64,000 nucleotides of DNA from Pseudomonas sp. ADAK18 (GTDB lineage: Bacteria; Pseudomonadota; Gammaproteobacteria; Pseudomonadales; Pseudomonadaceae): the NCBI RefSeq assembly GCF_012935695.1, contig NZ_CP052859.1:1839001-1903000 (forward strand), in the 5' to 3' direction. Made by a program: the position numbers and the translations under genes. Below the pieces are notes generated by a model that saw only the letters and a program-made list of their open reading frames with translations, was not told where the DNA came from and did no database searches. Shown piece after piece: positions 34,743-44,193 of the stretch. How positions within the stretch are numbered: the first letter of the stretch is position 1; the number at the start of each line of letters is the position of its first letter.

Positions 34743-37280
34743 ATGGTTATCTGGTTATTGGCGGGACTCGCTGCGGCGATTGCCCTGGCGTATCGACAAG
34801 CAGCTGCCATCCTGTGGCTGGGCGCTGGGCTGATCTGGCTGGCGGGTGGTTATCTGTTCAACGCAGTGGCGGGTTTGGGGGGCACGGTCACAGCGCTTCT
34901 GGTGGTGTTACCGGCGCTGTTGCTTTCCATCAAACCCCTGCGCCGCAGCCTGTTGACGAGCAAGGCCCTGGGCCTGTTTCGCACGATCATGCCGGCCATG
35001 TCCGACACCGAACGTGCCGCCATCGAGTCCGGTACCGTGTGGTGGGATGCCGAGCTGTTCAGTGGCAAACCCCGTTGGGAGCGCCTGCTGCAAGCCGCGC
35101 CGGCCAGCCTGACGACGGAGGAACAAGCTTTCCTCGACAACGAAGTGGAAACCCTCTGCGACATCGCCAACGACTGGGAAACCACCCAGATCTGGCAGGA
35201 CATGTCCCCCGAAGGCTGGCAGTACACCAAGGACGCCGGCTTCCTGGGGATGATCATTCCCAAGCAATACGGCGGCAAAGGTTTCTCCCACTACGCCCAT
35301 TCCCAAGTGGTCATGAAGCTGTCGACCCGTTGCTCGGCGGCGGCGATTTCTGTGATGGTGCCCAACTCCTTGGGCCCGGCCGAACTGCTGTTGCACTACG
35401 GCACAGACGCCCAACGCAATTACTACTTGCCACGCCTGGCCCAGGGTGAAGACATCCCGTGCTTCGCCCTGACCAGCCCGTATGCCGGCTCCGATGCGGG
35501 TGCGATTCCTGACTTGGGCATCGTCTGCAAAGGGATGCATGAAGGCCAGGAAGTGCTGGGTTTCAGCGTCACCTGGGACAAGCGATACATCACCCTCGGT
35601 CCCATCGCCACGGTGCTCGGCCTGGCGTTCCGCGCTGAAGACCCGGACGGGCTGCTGGGCCAGCCGGGTTCCCTGGGGATCACCTGTGCGCTGATCCCGA
35701 CGTCTCATCCGGGCGTGAACAGCGGTCGCCGTCATTGGCCCCTCAACGCGGTATTCCAGAACGGTCCCACCACCGGCAAGGATGTCTTCATTCCCCTGGA
35801 ATGGGTCATCGGCGGCCGTGAGCAAGTGGGTAACGGCTGGCGCATGTTGATGGAATGCCTGGCGGCCGGGCGCGCAATTTCCCTGCCGTCGGCCAACGTC
35901 GGCCTGGGCAAGGTAGCGGTGCGCGGCACCACAGCCTACGCGGCGATGCGCAAGCAGTTCGGCTTGCCTATCGGCAAGTTCGAAGGGGTGCAGGCGCCGT
36001 TGGCACGCATGGCCGGGCATTTGTATGCCTGTGATGCGGTGCGCAAGGTATCGGTGGCGTCCCTGGATGCCGGTGAAAAACCGTCGGTGATCTCGGCGAT
36101 TGCCAAGTACCACGTCACCGAGCGTGCACGAATCATCGTCAACGACGGCATGGACATCGTCGCCGGTAAAGGTATCTGCATGGGGCCGAACAACTTCCTG
36201 GCCCGTGCCTACCAACAAAGCCCCATCGCGATCACCGTGGAGGGCGCGAACATCATGACCCGCTGCCTGATCATCTATGGGCAGGGCCTGATTCGTTGCC
36301 ATCCCTATGTGTTCCGCGAGATGGAAGCGGCGCGCAACACCGACCGCCGCAAGGCGCTGGTGGATTTCGACAGCGCGATGTTTGGCCATCTGAGCTTTGT
36401 GCTGGCCAATACCGTACGTGCTGCGGTGCATTCGCTGACGGGGGGGCGGCTGATTTCCGTGCCGGGTAAAACCGACCCGGCCCTGGCGTCCTACTACCGC
36501 CAGGCCAATCGTCTGTCGGTGGTGCTGGCGTTGACTTCCGACATTTCCATGGGTGTGTTGGGCGGTGCCCTCAAGCGCAAGGAAAGCATCACCGGGCGCC
36601 TGGGGGACATTCTGTCGCAGTTGTACATCCTGTCCTGCGTACTCAAGCGTTTCGAGGACGATGGTCGGCCCCAGGCGGACTTGCCACTGGTGCATTGGGC
36701 GGCCCAGGACGCGTTGTTGCGCGCCCATGAAGCCCTGGCTGAAGTACTCGATAACTACCCGTCAAAACCTGCGGCAGCGGTGATTCGCGGCTTGAGTTTT
36801 CCGTTCGGTATCCCGCAGCGCAAACCGTCGGATCGCCTGCTGGCCCAAGTGGCGGAACTGGTGCAAATCCCGGGGGAAACCCGCGACCGCCTTCTGGCCA
36901 ATTCCTACGTTCCACGGCCGGAAATCGACAAGCTGGCCTATGGAGAACTGGCTCTGCGCCTGCTGCCACAAGTGGAAGTGATCGAGGCGCGCCTCAAAAC
37001 GGCGATCAAGCAGGGCCTGATCGAACCGATGCCGATTTCTGCTACCGCGTTTACCGCCTGGCGCATCAAGGCCCGGGCGCTGGACCTGATCAGCGACGAC
37101 GAAGACACGTTGCTGGGTCGCTATGTGGAATACGCCGACCACGGCATCCAGGTGGACGACTTCCCGCAGGACTTCGGGTTGCTGGAGGCGTTGCAGAAGC
37201 GTCAGCAAGCGCTGGAACAAGCAGAAAAACCCAGTGTGAAAAAACGCGTGAGCCAAGGCGAAAACGCATCGGTTAACTAA
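34743..37280 (+). CDS. fadE: Acyl-CoA dehydrogenase, FadE type
   Basis: An 845-residue membrane-associated acyl-CoA dehydrogenase. N-terminal hydrophobic helices (VIWLLAGLAAAIALAYRQ and AAILWLGAGLIWLAGGYLF) precede the dehydrogenase core (WQYTKDAGFLGMIIPKQYGG, CFALTSPYAGSDAG, KRYITLGPIATVLGLAFR), and a long C-terminal extension matches the FadE family (DUF1974 region). It catalyses the first beta-oxidation step with FAD. The length is close to E. coli FadE. It opens a downstream set with reductase, hydratase, thiolase and ligase genes. Confidence 0.93.
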   Translation: MVIWLLAGLAAAIALAYRQAAAILWLGAGLIWLAGGYLFNAVAGLGGTVTALLVVLPALLLSIKPLRRSLLTSKALGLFRTIMPAMSDTERAAIESGTVWWDAELFSGKPRWERLLQAAPASLTTEEQAFLDNEVETLCDIANDWETTQIWQDMSPEGWQYTKDAGFLGMIIPKQYGGKGFSHYAHSQVVMKLSTRCSAAAISVMVPNSLGPAELLLHYGTDAQRNYYLPRLAQGEDIPCFALTSPYAGSDAGAIPDLGIVCKGMHEGQEVLGFSVTWDKRYITLGPIATVLGLAFRAEDPDGLLGQPGSLGITCALIPTSHPGVNSGRRHWPLNAVFQNGPTTGKDVFIPLEWVIGGREQVGNGWRMLMECLAAGRAISLPSANVGLGKVAVRGTTAYAAMRKQFGLPIGKFEGVQAPLARMAGHLYACDAVRKVSVASLDAGEKPSVISAIAKYHVTERARIIVNDGMDIVAGKGICMGPNNFLARAYQQSPIAITVEGANIMTRCLIIYGQGLIRCHPYVFREMEAARNTDRRKALVDFDSAMFGHLSFVLANTVRAAVHSLTGGRLISVPGKTDPALASYYRQANRLSVVLALTSDISMGVLGGALKRKESITGRLGDILSQLYILSCVLKRFEDDGRPQADLPLVHWAAQDALLRAHEALAEVLDNYPSKPAAAVIRGLSFPFGIPQRKPSDRLLAQVAELVQIPGETRDRLLANSYVPRPEIDKLAYGELALRLLPQVEVIEARLKTAIKQGLIEPMPISATAFTAWRIKARALDLISDDEDTLLGRYVEYADHGIQVDDFPQDFGLLEALQKRQQALEQAEKPSVKKRVSQGENASVN

Positions 37281-37304
37281 ATAATGCTGGAGGAATGCGG
37301 TCCG

Positions 37305-37391
37305 TGTGGGAGCTGGCTTGCCTGCGATGCAGAGCACTCGGTACATCAGTTACATCGAGGTGATGCTATCGCGGGCAAGCCCGCTCCCACA
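37305..37391. repeat. Paired REP palindrome after fadE
   Basis: TGTGGGAGCTGGCTTGCCTG (from 37305) and GCGGGCAAGCCCGCTCCCAC-A (to 37391) are inverted REP units around a ~35-nt centre, the Pseudomonas BIME arrangement. It separates fadE from the fabG4-like gene and may end or protect the fadE transcript. Confidence 0.8.
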
Positions 37392-37437
37392 TGGGTCGGG
37401 TTTCCATGGCAAGACAGTGTTGTGAGTGAATCTATCC

Positions 37438-38781
37438 ATGAGTGACAGCTACCTATCTTTCGTCAACTCCCCGTGGGGACGCTGGTTCGCCAAGACCGCC
37501 GGGTTGCCCCAGCCACTGCCGTTGCAGCGTCATCGCAGCGGCCAACAAGGGTTGGTCAACCCGGTGATCGTGGCCGGGGCAGGGCGTCTGGCGGATGAGA
37601 TTCGGCGGATCTTTACGGCCACCGACACCGTGACCGCACAGCCGGCGACGATCAAGGCGCCGTCCACGGTCAAGGTTCAGGGCGCAGTGTTTGATGCCAG
37701 CGAGATTGTCGACCTCAAACAGCTGGATGAGCTTTACGCGTTCTTCCACACCAATGCCCGGCGCTTGGTGCAACACGCACGGGTGGTGGTGCTCGGCACC
37801 GCGCCCGAGCAGTGCAAGGACTTGCCTCAAGCTATCGCCCAGCGTGCCTTGGAAGGCTTGGTGCGTTCATTGGCCAAGGAGCTGCGTCGAGCGATTACCG
37901 TGCAGTTGATCTATGTGGCGCCGGGTGCCGAAAGTGCCTTGGAAAGCAGCCTGCGATTCTTCCTGTCACGACGTTCGGCCTATGTGTCGGGGCAAGTGGT
38001 GCGGTTGGAAAAACCGGTCGACCAACCCACCGATATCGATTGGGACAAACCCTTCAGCGGATGCCGTGCCTTGGTCACTGGCGCCTCCCGAGGCATCGGC
38101 CTGGCGATTGCCCAGGTCTTGGCCCGTGACGGTGCACAGGTAGTCTGTGTGGACGTGCCGCAAGCACAGGAGTCGCTGCAGCAGGCGGCCAATAGCGTTG
38201 GCGGCACGGCCTTGGCGCTGGATATCACCGCCGCCGACGCCGCACAAAAATTGCAGGATCATGTCAGCGAACACGGTGCCTTTGACGTCGTGGTGCATAA
38301 CGCCGGGATCACCCGCGACAAGACTATCGCCAAGATGACCGAAGCTGCCTGGCGCAGTGTGTTGGCGGTCAATCTGGAGGCGCCGTTGCAGCTCAGTACG
38401 GCGTTGTTGGAAGGACAGGGATTGAAACCGGGCGGGCGGATTGTTTGCGTCTCGTCGATTTCCGGGATCGCCGGCAACCTGGGGCAAAGCAACTACGCCA
38501 CCTCCAAGGCCGGGGTGATTGGCCTGGTCCAGGGCCTGGCGCCCCGGGCGGCGCAGCAGCAGGTGACGGTCAATGCCGTGGCTCCAGGGTTTATCGAAAC
38601 CCAGATGACCGCAAAAATCCCGCTGATGATTCGTGAAGCGGGGCGGCGGATGAACTCGTTGTCCCAGGGCGGCCAGCCCATCGACGTCGCAGAAACCATC
38701 GCCTGGCTCGCCCATCCGGCCTCCGGTGGCGTCAACGGCCAGGTGGTGCGGGTTTGTGGCCAAAGCCTGTTGGGGGCCTGA
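37438..38781 (+). CDS. 3-oxoacyl-ACP reductase, FabG4 type
   Basis: A 447-residue high-molecular-weight FabG. An N-terminal flavodoxin-like domain (~200 residues) precedes a classical SDR domain with VTGASRGIGLAIA near residue 213, HNAGITRDKTI, and the catalytic YATSK near residue 351. The family reduces 3-oxoacyl-CoA or ACP thioesters; here, beside FadE, MaoC and a thiolase, it may serve as a 3-hydroxyacyl-CoA dehydrogenase. ATG 37438 (MSDSYLSF) fits the family start better than the upstream GTG at 37426; the ribosome site is weak for both. Confidence 0.88.
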   Translation: MSDSYLSFVNSPWGRWFAKTAGLPQPLPLQRHRSGQQGLVNPVIVAGAGRLADEIRRIFTATDTVTAQPATIKAPSTVKVQGAVFDASEIVDLKQLDELYAFFHTNARRLVQHARVVVLGTAPEQCKDLPQAIAQRALEGLVRSLAKELRRAITVQLIYVAPGAESALESSLRFFLSRRSAYVSGQVVRLEKPVDQPTDIDWDKPFSGCRALVTGASRGIGLAIAQVLARDGAQVVCVDVPQAQESLQQAANSVGGTALALDITAADAAQKLQDHVSEHGAFDVVVHNAGITRDKTIAKMTEAAWRSVLAVNLEAPLQLSTALLEGQGLKPGGRIVCVSSISGIAGNLGQSNYATSKAGVIGLVQGLAPRAAQQQVTVNAVAPGFIETQMTAKIPLMIREAGRRMNSLSQGGQPIDVAETIAWLAHPASGGVNGQVVRVCGQSLLGA

Positions 38782-38783
38782 AC

Positions 38784-39668
38784 ATGGAGTACGTGACGCA
38801 GATTATCGACCCGCCGCCGTCCCGCAACCAGCTGTTGTGGGATGGGGTGCGGGCCTTGCGCAAACCCAAGCTTGAAGGCGCACCGACGTTGCCGAAAGAG
38901 CGGCTGGTGCGCTCGGCGGTGGAGTTGTCCGCCACCGCTATCGCCGCTTATAGCCGGGCCTGTGGCTTTCGCCGTGAGCAAGGTGTGCCGTTGTCCTATC
39001 CTCATGTGCTGGCGTTCCCGCTGCACCTGATGTTGCTGACCCGTCCGAGCTTTCCATACCCCGCCAGCGGCATGGTGCACCTGGCCAATCGCATTCGTCA
39101 GCATCAGCGGCTGGAGGAGGGGCAGGCTTTGCGCCTGGAAGTGTATTGCGAACGTTGGGTCGCCCATCCCAAGGGCCAGGCGCTAAGCATCGCCACCCGT
39201 GCCTACAGCGCCGGAGCATTGGTGTGGGAAAGCGACAGCCTATATTTGCGCCGTGATGTTGCAGCGCCGGTAGGTGAGCCATGGAGCGACGCCTTGCCGT
39301 TGGAAACTGAAGGCCTGGCCCGCACCCAGCGCTGGGTATTGCCTGCTGACCTGGGGCGACGGTTTGCCAAGATTTCCGGAGACTACAACCCGATTCACAC
39401 CTCAGTGATCGGTGCCCGATTGTTCGGCTTTCGCCGGGCCATCGCCCACGGCATGTGGACCCTCGGGCGCGCACTGGCTGCCCAGCAACCACCGGGTGGG
39501 CTGGAAACTGCTGAGGCCCATTGCGATTTCAAACTGCCGATCTTCCTGCCTGGCCAGGTGGCCCTGTGGAATGCCCCAGTGACCGGCCCACGCCGCGAGT
39601 TTGAAGTGCGCAACTTCGCGGGTGACAAGCCCCATATGCGCGGCCTGTTTATCTGGACTGCCAGATGA
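38784..39668 (+). CDS. MaoC-type enoyl-CoA hydratase
   Basis: A 294-residue double-hotdog hydratase. The hydratase-2 motif is in the C-terminal half: ISGDYNPIHTSVIGARLFGF (catalytic Asp and His), then AIAHGMWTLGRA. The N-terminal half is a degenerate hotdog. It hydrates trans-2-enoyl-CoA, complementing FadE and the FabG4 enzyme next to it. The start is 2 nt after the fabG4 stop, so the genes are coupled. Confidence 0.88.
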   Translation: MEYVTQIIDPPPSRNQLLWDGVRALRKPKLEGAPTLPKERLVRSAVELSATAIAAYSRACGFRREQGVPLSYPHVLAFPLHLMLLTRPSFPYPASGMVHLANRIRQHQRLEEGQALRLEVYCERWVAHPKGQALSIATRAYSAGALVWESDSLYLRRDVAAPVGEPWSDALPLETEGLARTQRWVLPADLGRRFAKISGDYNPIHTSVIGARLFGFRRAIAHGMWTLGRALAAQQPPGGLETAEAHCDFKLPIFLPGQVALWNAPVTGPRREFEVRNFAGDKPHMRGLFIWTAR

Positions 39669-39719
39669 CAGTCACCCATCGCTGTAACCCTCGTAACCCT
39701 CGACAGCTGTTACGAAGAC

Positions 39720-39770
39720 GATGGTGATGGTGATGGCGAAGGCGAAGGCGAAGGCGATGACGATGACGAG
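39720..39770. repeat. Hexanucleotide tandem repeat between maoC and thiolase genes
   Basis: Eight and a half 6-bp units: GATGGT x2, GATGGC, GAAGGC x3, GATGAC x2, GAG. It is preceded by a doubled TAACCCTCG (about 39683-39701). One frame would encode an Asp/Gly/Glu-rich run but has no start codon, so it is treated as noncoding. Such repeats can change length by slippage. Confidence 0.8.
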
Positions 39771-39803
39771 GCTACGTATTGATTTCCAGAATGAGAGCCA
39801 TCC

Positions 39804-41102
39804 ATGAGTGACTACAGCTTTAACCCCGCGCCGACCCGTCGCGTGGCGATTATCGGCGGCAACCGCATTCCGTTTGCCCGTTCCAACACGGTGTACGCCC
39901 ATGACAGCAACCAGGACCTGCTGGTCGCTGCCCTGCAAGGCCTGGTGGACCGCTACAATCTCCACGGCCAGCGCCTTGGTGAGTTCGCCGCCGGTGCAGT
40001 GATCAAGCATTCCCGGGATTTCAACCTGGCTCGGGAAAGCCTGCTCTCCACCACGCTCTCCCCAGAAACCCCGGCCTACGACCTGCAGCAAGCCTGTGGC
40101 ACCGGCCTGGAAGCGGCCTTGCTGGTGGCTAATAAAATCGCCCTCGGCCAAATCGAAGTGGGCATTGCCGGGGGCGCCGACACCACCTCCGATGCGCCGA
40201 TCGGCATCAACGAATCCCTGCGCCGCACCTTGCTTTCGGCCAACCGCGCCAAGGGCGCCGGCGCTAAAGTGCGCAGCTTGTTGAGCGTACGGCCTTCGAT
40301 GTTTTTCAAGCCGCTGCTGCCACGCAATGGCGAACCGCGTACCGGCCTGTCCATGGGTGAGCATTGCGAAGAAATGGCCAAGCGCTGGCAGATCAAGCGC
40401 CTGGCCCAGGACGAATTGACCCTCATCAGCCATCAGCGACTGGATGCGGCCTATAAACGCGGTTTCTTCGACGACCTGATCAGCCCTTATCGCGGCCTGG
40501 CCCGGGACAACAACCTGCGGGCCGACGCCAGCCTGGAAAAACTCGCCGGACTGTCCCCGGCCTACGACCGTCAAAATGGCACCCTCACGGCGGGCAACTC
40601 CACACCGTTGACTGACGGTGCCTCGGTAGTGCTGTTGGCCAGCGAGGCGTGGGCCGCCGAACGCGGCTTGCCAGTGTTGGCCTACCTGCGTACCGGCGAA
40701 ACGGCGGCGGTCAATTTTGTCGACGGCAGCGAAGGCTTGCTGATGGCCCCGGCCTACGCTGTGCCAAGAATGCTTAAACGCGAAGGTCTGAGCTTCGCCG
40801 ACTTTGATTTCTTCGAAATTCACGAAGCCTTCGCCGCCCAGGTGTTGTGTACGCTCAAGGCCTGGGAAGACGCTGACTACTGCCGCGAACGCCTGGGCCT
40901 GGACGTGCCGTTGGGCGTCATCGACCGCGCCAAGATGAACGTCAACGGTGGGTCCCTGGGCTGCGGTCACCCGTTCGCCGCAACCGGTGGCCGGCAACTG
41001 GCGGCGTTGGCCAAGGCGATTCATCAGCGGGGCGGCGGGCGTGGCTTGATCTCGATCTGCGCAGCCGGTGGGCTGGGCATCACGGCCATTGTCGAAAAGT
41101 AG
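39804..41102 (+). CDS. Acetyl-CoA acetyltransferase (thiolase), FadI-like
   Basis: A 432-residue thiolase. The nucleophilic cysteine is in DLQQACGTGLEA (about residue 98), the catalytic histidine in EIHEAFAAQ, then NVNGGSLGCGHPFAATG and the second cysteine in SICAAGGLG near the end. It cleaves 3-oxoacyl-CoA to acetyl-CoA. The length and MSDYSFNPAPTRRVAIIGGN start fit the FadI-like branch. It lies 135 nt after the hydratase, with the tandem repeat in between. Confidence 0.92.
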   Translation: MSDYSFNPAPTRRVAIIGGNRIPFARSNTVYAHDSNQDLLVAALQGLVDRYNLHGQRLGEFAAGAVIKHSRDFNLARESLLSTTLSPETPAYDLQQACGTGLEAALLVANKIALGQIEVGIAGGADTTSDAPIGINESLRRTLLSANRAKGAGAKVRSLLSVRPSMFFKPLLPRNGEPRTGLSMGEHCEEMAKRWQIKRLAQDELTLISHQRLDAAYKRGFFDDLISPYRGLARDNNLRADASLEKLAGLSPAYDRQNGTLTAGNSTPLTDGASVVLLASEAWAAERGLPVLAYLRTGETAAVNFVDGSEGLLMAPAYAVPRMLKREGLSFADFDFFEIHEAFAAQVLCTLKAWEDADYCRERLGLDVPLGVIDRAKMNVNGGSLGCGHPFAATGGRQLAALAKAIHQRGGGRGLISICAAGGLGITAIVEK

Positions 41103-41133
41103 CTCTGCCAAAAACAACAACAAGGAGACTGCC

Positions 41134-42837
41134 ATGAACGCTGTAAGCCTGGAACAAACAGAACGCATCTGGTTGGACGCTTATCTGCCTGGCGTGCCAG
41201 CGGACATCGAGGCCGGGATCGAGGACTATCCGTCCTTGCGCGAGGTGTTCCTGGAGCACCTGCAAAAATTTCGTGAGCGCGTGGCTTATGTCAGCGTCGG
41301 CACCGAGATGACCTACGCCGACTGGCAGGTGCAGGGCATTGCGTTTGCGGCCTGGCTGCAGGCCCAGGGCGTGAAAAAGGGCGACCGGGTGGCGCTGATG
41401 ATGCCCAACTGCTTGCAGTACCCGATCTGCCTGCTGGGCACGATCCTGGCCGGCGCGGTGGTGGTCAACGTCAACCCGCTGTACACCGCCCGTGAACTTC
41501 AGCACTTGCTCAAGGACAGCGGCGCCGAGACCCTGGTGATCTTCGAGAACTTCGCCCACACCCTGGAAAAGGTCGTCGCCACCAGTACGGTCAAGCGCGT
41601 GGTGGTGGCCGCCATTGGCGACTTGCTCGGCACCTTCAAGGGCGCAGCGATGAACTTCATTCTGCGCAGCGTGCAGAAGCAGGTGCCGAGCTTCAACCTG
41701 CCGGGCGCGGTGCGCTTCAACAAAGTACTCAGACAGGGGCGGGGCCTGACCTACCTTCCGGTGGCGATGGAGCGCGAAGACCTGGCCTTTCTGCAATACA
41801 CCGGCGGTACCACCGGCGATGCCAAGGGCGTGATGCTCAGCCACCGCAATATCATCGCCAACCTGTTGCAGGCCAAAGCCTGGGTGGGTGATCAACTGGA
41901 TCAGGACAAACAGGAAACCAACGTCACCCTGTTGCCGCTCTATCACATCTTTTCCCTGACGGTGAATTGCCTGATGTTCATGTGCCTGGGCGGGCGCAAC
42001 ATTTTGATCGCCAACCCTCGGGACGTGAAACGGGTGCAGATGATCCTGCGCAAGGAACGCTTCAACGGTATTGCCGGGGTCAACACGTTGTTCAACGGCC
42101 TGCTGGAAAACAAAGAGTTCTGTGCGCGGGATTTCTCCGACCTGCGGATGGTGATTGCCGGCGGCATGGCCACCCACACGGCTGTGGCCAAGCGTTGGAA
42201 GGAAGTCACCGGGCTGCCGATCATCGAAGGCTACGGCCTGACGGAGTGCTCGCCGGTGGTGAGCATCAGCCCCATCGACATCTCACGCATGCGAGAGATG
42301 GAGTTTACCGGCAGCATCGGCGTGCCGTTGCCGTCGACCTGGGTGCGGTTTATTCGTGAGGACGGTGAACTGGCGGAGGTCGGCGAGCAAGGTGAACTGC
42401 AAGTGCGCGGCCCGCAGGTGATGCAAGGTTACTGGCAACGGCCTGCGGAAACCGCCGAGGTGCTGGATGCCGAGGGCTGGTTGTCCACTGGCGATATTGG
42501 GGTGATGAATGAGCAAGGCTACATCCGTCTCGTCGACCGCAAGAAGGACATGATTCTGGTCTCGGGCTTCAACGTGTACCCCAACGAGATTGAGGACGTG
42601 GTGGCGCTGCACCCGGGGGTTGGGGAAGTGGCAGCGATTGGCGTGGAAGATGGCGTCACGGGTGAGCGGGTGAAAATCATCGTGGTGCGCAAGGACCCGA
42701 GCCTGACTCAGGAACAGATCCTTGCCCACTGCCGGGAATACCTGACGGGGTACAAGGTGCCGCGGTACGTGGAGTTCCGCACCATCGAATTGCCCAAGAC
42801 CACGGTGGGTAAGGTGCTGCGTAGGGCGTTGCGTTAA
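41134..42837 (+). CDS. Long-chain fatty acid--CoA ligase (FadD-like)
   Basis: A 567-residue AMP-forming ligase. The ATP-binding P-loop is FLQYTGGTTGDAKGVMLSH near residue 220, followed by GYGLTECSPVV, STGDIGVM, DRKKDMILVSGFNVYPNEIE and the catalytic lysine in TTVGKVLRR. Fatty acids made from alkanes after AlkB and alcohol/aldehyde oxidation would be activated here for beta-oxidation. AAGGAG sits 7 nt before ATG 41134; longer frames upstream overlap the thiolase and are not used. It is the last gene of the island. Confidence 0.92.
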   Translation: MNAVSLEQTERIWLDAYLPGVPADIEAGIEDYPSLREVFLEHLQKFRERVAYVSVGTEMTYADWQVQGIAFAAWLQAQGVKKGDRVALMMPNCLQYPICLLGTILAGAVVVNVNPLYTARELQHLLKDSGAETLVIFENFAHTLEKVVATSTVKRVVVAAIGDLLGTFKGAAMNFILRSVQKQVPSFNLPGAVRFNKVLRQGRGLTYLPVAMEREDLAFLQYTGGTTGDAKGVMLSHRNIIANLLQAKAWVGDQLDQDKQETNVTLLPLYHIFSLTVNCLMFMCLGGRNILIANPRDVKRVQMILRKERFNGIAGVNTLFNGLLENKEFCARDFSDLRMVIAGGMATHTAVAKRWKEVTGLPIIEGYGLTECSPVVSISPIDISRMREMEFTGSIGVPLPSTWVRFIREDGELAEVGEQGELQVRGPQVMQGYWQRPAETAEVLDAEGWLSTGDIGVMNEQGYIRLVDRKKDMILVSGFNVYPNEIEDVVALHPGVGEVAAIGVEDGVTGERVKIIVVRKDPSLTQEQILAHCREYLTGYKVPRYVEFRTIELPKTTVGKVLRRALR

Positions 42838-42869
42838 CAGCATCGATCTATCAAACACCGAGTTCTCAA

Positions 42870-42959
42870 TGTGGGAGCGGGCTTGCTCGCGAAAGCGGTG
42901 GGTCAGGCAATGTATCCGCTGACTGATACACCGCATTCGCGAGCAAGCCCGCTCCCACA
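42870..42959. repeat. Paired REP palindrome after the CoA ligase
   Basis: TGTGGGAGCGGGCTTGCTCG (from 42870) is matched by CGAGCAAGCCCGCTCCCACA (to 42959) with a ~50-nt centre. Half of another unit (GCAGCTCCCACATTGG) follows at once. It lies between convergent genes and may serve as a bidirectional transcript end. Confidence 0.85.
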
Positions 42960-42992
42960 CAAGCAGCTCCCACATTGGATCATCGCTGGGCT

Positions 42993-44108
42993 TCAGACCT
43001 CATCAATCCTGACCCAACGCTCTTCCCGCGCCGCCACGCGAATCGCCGTCGCCAGCCGCTCAACCTGCCATGCCGCTTCAAAGTCGGTGCCGTCCGCTCC
43101 CTGGCCCGCCAGCGCCATGATCAACTCCTGCACCTCCAGCGTCTTGAGCTCGTTGTACCCCAACTGATGCCCAGCAGCCGGGCTGAACGCCGCATAGCCG
43201 GGCAGGGCAGGACCGGCCAGCAAGCGCTGGAAGCCATCCTGGCCCGCCCGAAACAGCCGCAGCTCATTCAACCGCTCCTGATCAAATGCCAACGTGCCTT
43301 TAGTACCGCTGATTTCAAAACTCAGGTGGTTCTTGTACCCATGTTTGAGCCAACTGCTGCTGACCGTGCCGCGCGCGCCGTTGGCAAAGCGCAGCAGGGC
43401 ATGCACCTGATCATCCACGGCGATCTCCCGCAGTTCCGTGCTGCCAGGCGTGGCAGGGCGGCGGCGGTGAACGGTCTGGGTATCGGCGCAGACACTCTGC
43501 ACATCCCCCACCAGAAAGCGCGCCATGGACAACAGATGACTGCCCAGGTCTGCCAAGGCACCGCCGGCATGCCCCACTTCGCAGCGCCATGACCAGGGCG
43601 AGGTCGGGTCAGCCATGAAGTCTTCACTGAACTCACCCTGGAAGCTGATGAGCTCGCCCAACTCGCCGTTGTCGATCATCTGCCGTGCCAGGCTGATCAT
43701 CGGGTTGTGCTGATAGTTGTAACCGACCCGCGTCACCACCCCGGCCGCACTGGCGGCGTGGCGCATGGCATCGGCTTGCTCCAGGCTGACCGCCAGGGGT
43801 TTTTCGCAATACACCGCCTTGCCCGCCGCCAATGCCGCCATGGCCATGGGGTAGTGCAAGTGATTGGGGGTGGTGATGGCAACGAGGTCGACCTTGGGGT
43901 CGTTGATCAGCTGTTGCCAGTCGCCATGGGCTTGGGCAAACCCCCAGGCGGTGGCGCAGCGCTGGGCACGCTCAGTGTCGGCATCGGCCAGGGCGGCCAG
44001 CTTGAGATTCACCGGCAGTTCAAACACCGCCCGGGCATTGTTGAATGCCAAGGCGTGGGCACGGCCCATAAAGCCCGTGCCGATCAGGCCGATTCCGAGT
44101 TCGCGCAT
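42993..44108 (-). CDS. Gfo/Idh/MocA-family oxidoreductase
   Basis: A 371-residue NAD(P)-dependent oxidoreductase. The Rossmann motif is GIGLIGTGFMGRAHA, with the family motif YCEKPLAV near residue 100. Its general plan is that of inositol 2-dehydrogenase-like and sugar dehydrogenases. No other inositol or sugar genes adjoin it. The upstream region carries a GGAA-N6-TTCC palindrome like the operator of RpiR/IolR repressors, which would fit inositol-linked control (inference). The true substrate is unknown. Confidence 0.88.
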   Translation of the reverse strand: MRELGIGLIGTGFMGRAHALAFNNARAVFELPVNLKLAALADADTERAQRCATAWGFAQAHGDWQQLINDPKVDLVAITTPNHLHYPMAMAALAAGKAVYCEKPLAVSLEQADAMRHAASAAGVVTRVGYNYQHNPMISLARQMIDNGELGELISFQGEFSEDFMADPTSPWSWRCEVGHAGGALADLGSHLLSMARFLVGDVQSVCADTQTVHRRRPATPGSTELREIAVDDQVHALLRFANGARGTVSSSWLKHGYKNHLSFEISGTKGTLAFDQERLNELRLFRAGQDGFQRLLAGPALPGYAAFSPAAGHQLGYNELKTLEVQELIMALAGQGADGTDFEAAWQVERLATAIRVAAREERWVRIDEV

Positions 44109-44151
44109 AGCCGTGGTCCTTTGGATTATTGTTGTCAGGAAGGCTATTTAT

Positions 44152-44193
44152 GGAATAAAAATTCCCTAAATTCAATAGATAGAATAAAAATTC
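44152..44193 (-). promoter_or_regulatory. Candidate IolR/RpiR-type operator pair
   Basis: GGAATAAAAATTCC (44152-44165) is a perfect GGAA-N6-TTCC site. A second copy of its core, GAATAAAAATTC, occurs at 44182-44193, 29 nt away (about three helical turns). Both lie 44-85 nt upstream of the Gfo/Idh/MocA start. GGAA-N6-TTCC is the reported recognition pattern of RpiR-type IolR repressors in rhizobia; that the same class works here is inference. Confidence 0.5.

Noticed and set aside
34908..36728. 606-codon minus-strand ORF opposite fadE
   Set aside because: Antisense shadow of a well-supported acyl-CoA dehydrogenase, with no family features of its own.
39680..39780. Asp/Gly/Glu-rich peptide encoded by the hexanucleotide repeat
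   Set aside because: The plus-strand frame has no start codon or ribosome site; treated as noncoding repeat.
39672..41168. 498-codon minus-strand ORF opposite the thiolase
   Set aside because: Shadow frame; the tandem repeat translates to an Ala/Ile/Phe/Val run at its end, which is an artefact of the repeat.
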